In this document: one piece after another, positions 3,937-5,102 of the stretch
Numbering within the stretch: position 1 is the first letter of the stretch
Layout: every line of letters begins with the position of its first letter
NCBI GenBank assembly: GCA_046154545.1
Contig: JBJXGC010000161.1
Coordinates: forward strand, 1-5,102
Origin: JBJXGC01 sp046154545
GTDB taxonomy: Bacteria > Chloroflexota > Dehalococcoidia > Tepidiformales > Tepidiformaceae
Length of the DNA stretch: 5,102 nucleotides
Direction of reading: 5' to 3'
The notes under the pieces: generated by a model
Database searches by the model: none
What the model was told of the DNA's origin: nothing
The model's input: only the letters and a program-made list of their open reading frames with translations
Program-made: the position numbers and the translations under genes

Positions 3937-5102
3937 CGGCGCCCCGCCTTCCCCTCGAAGGCGTGCGCGTCGTCGATCTCTGCGTCGTCTGGGCGGGGAC
4001 CTTCGCCACCCTCCTCCTCGCCGACCTCGGCGCCGAGGTGATCAAGGTCGAGAACCCCTTCGTCCTCCCGCCCATGACCCGCGGCACGCTCGCCCGGCCC
4101 ACGCGCGAGTACGCTGCCGCCACCACGTCGATCGCCGGCGGCTACCCGAACGGCGACCCGGCCCCCCGCGCCTGGAACTACAACCCCACCTTCGTCTCCC
4201 TCTATCGGAACAAGAAGAGCTTCACCGTCGATTGGCGCACGGATGAAGGCCGCGAGATCTTCGCCCGCCTCGTCGCCAAATCGGACGCCGTGGTCGAAAA
4301 CAACGCCACCGAGACCCTCGACAAGCTCGGCATCACCTACGACTGGCTCCGCGCCATCCGCAAGGACATCATCATGGTGCGGATGGCCGCCTATGGCTCG
4401 AGCGGCCCCTACGCCCAGGCCCGCGCCCTCGGCGTCCACCTCGAAAGCGTGATGGGCCACACCCTCCTCCGCGGCTACCGTGACCTCGACCCCACGACCA
4501 GCACGCCCATCTTCTCGGGCGACTACCTGGCCGGCGCCCAGTCCGCCCTCGCCGTGATGATGGCCGTCTGGCACCACGACAAGACCGGCGAGGGTCAGCT
4601 CATCGAGATGGCCCAGGCCGAGAACGCCTCGGCCATGCTCGCCCAGGGCTTCATGGAGTACGCCCTCAACGGCGCCCCGCCCGTGACCACGGGCAACCGC
4701 TCCATCTACGGCAACGTGCCCAGCGGCGTCTTCCCCTGCCTCGGCGGCGACCCGAAGGACACGGCCGACCGCTGGATCTCGATCAGCGTGACCTCGGACG
4801 CCGAGTGGCAGGGTCTCTGCACCGCGATCGGCTCACCGCCGTGGGCCATGGCCCCAGAGCTCGTCACCCAGGACGGCCGCCTCGCCCACGAAGACGCGAT
4901 CGAAGCAAACATCGCCGTCTGGACCGCGGGTTTCGACGACTACGACCTCTTCCACCTGCTCCAGGCCGCGGGCGTCCCGGCCGCGCCCGTGCTCGAAGCC
5001 TCGCGCGCCTTCGACGACCCCCACGTCCTGGCGCGCGGCCTCTACCAGCCCCAGCGCCTCTTCGACGACGTAGGCACCTTCCGCTACGTCCAGCCCTTCT
5101 AC
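3933..5102 (+). CDS. Second family III CoA-transferase (CaiB/BaiF), C-terminus off right edge
   Basis: 390 residues are visible, probably 20-60 short of the full protein. The GTG start at 3933 overlaps the previous stop (GTGA); the protein then reads LPLEGVRVVDLCVVWAGTFATLLLADLGAEVIKVE, the family start (residues 6-40). Other marks are VVENNATETLDKLGI (120-134), FSGDYLAGAQSALAVM (194-209) with the expected catalytic Asp at 197, KTGEGQLIEMAQAEN (217-231), a GNR...GVFPC stretch at the start of the second domain, and AAGVPAAPVL followed by DDPHVLARG near the right edge. An insertion of about 30 residues rich in Pro, Ala and Thr (47-82) follows the first strand-helix unit and is absent from the upstream paralog. 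It should be the catalytically competent partner of the upstream gene. The substrate is unknown. Confidence 0.92.
   Translation, partial: MTAPRLPLEGVRVVDLCVVWAGTFATLLLADLGAEVIKVENPFVLPPMTRGTLARPTREYAAATTSIAGGYPNGDPAPRAWNYNPTFVSLYRNKKSFTVDWRTDEGREIFARLVAKSDAVVENNATETLDKLGITYDWLRAIRKDIIMVRMAAYGSSGPYAQARALGVHLESVMGHTLLRGYRDLDPTTSTPIFSGDYLAGAQSALAVMMAVWHHDKTGEGQLIEMAQAENASAMLAQGFMEYALNGAPPVTTGNRSIYGNVPSGVFPCLGGDPKDTADRWISISVTSDAEWQGLCTAIGSPPWAMAPELVTQDGRLAHEDAIEANIAVWTAGFDDYDLFHLLQAAGVPAAPVLEASRAFDDPHVLARGLYQPQRLFDDVGTFRYVQPFY

Noticed and set aside
2644..4577. Very long minus-strand open frames (2644-3852 and 3753-4577)
   Set aside because: They are antisense to the CoA-transferases. The Gly/Ala/Asp/Glu-rich composition comes from the strong third-position C/G bias of the real genes.
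1..5102. A defence island or another multi-gene novel system spanning the window
   Set aside because: The genes are ordinary metabolic and TA families on alternating strands, with no nuclease, ATPase, reverse transcriptase, CRISPR or phage gene.

Overview
The window is GC-rich, roughly two thirds G+C by eye, with strong C/G preference at third codon positions. The gene mix fits an uncultured high-GC bacterium: a short-chain dehydrogenase, tandem family III CoA-transferases, small toxin-antitoxin-type genes, and apparently leaderless promoters beside Shine-Dalgarno-led genes. Chloroflexota (Dehalococcoidia-like) is my best guess. It rests on overall resemblance only, there is no marker gene, and an actinobacterial or other high-GC origin is not excluded.

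Layout. Positions 1-553 (minus) hold the N-terminal part of a classical SDR oxidoreductase that continues off the left edge. Divergent from it, 629-913 (plus) is a HicB-like antitoxin-family protein with no HicA visible. Seven bases after its stop lies a 190-bp non-coding element (921-1110) bounded by 27-bp inverted repeats with one mismatch. It carries four perfect 10-bp tandem repeats and resembles a MITE or REPIN. Positions 2000-1132 (minus) hold two co-oriented genes: a thioredoxin-like [2Fe-2S] ferredoxin, whose last residues are encoded by a REP-like palindrome, and a small cupin. Divergent from the ferredoxin, 2056-2656 (plus) is an overlapping pair, an AbrB/MazE-type antitoxin and a RelE/YafQ-type toxin. 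Positions 2722-5102 (plus) hold two overlapping family III (CaiB/BaiF) CoA-transferases, the second cut by the right edge.

How the genes may work together. The two CoA-transferase genes overlap by four bases (GTGA), are clearly different from each other, and probably form one heteromeric enzyme or two linked steps of acyl-CoA metabolism. The first has Glu where the family's catalytic Asp is expected, while the second keeps the Asp. The SDR could belong to the same catabolic theme, but it is about 2 kb away and on the other strand, so this is speculation. The middle of the window (about 0.6-2.7 kb) has accessory character: TA-type genes, a MITE-like element and a REP-like palindrome lie among small genes.

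No tRNA, rRNA, CRISPR array, transposase or phage gene was seen. No stretch longer than about 220 bases lacks a gene.
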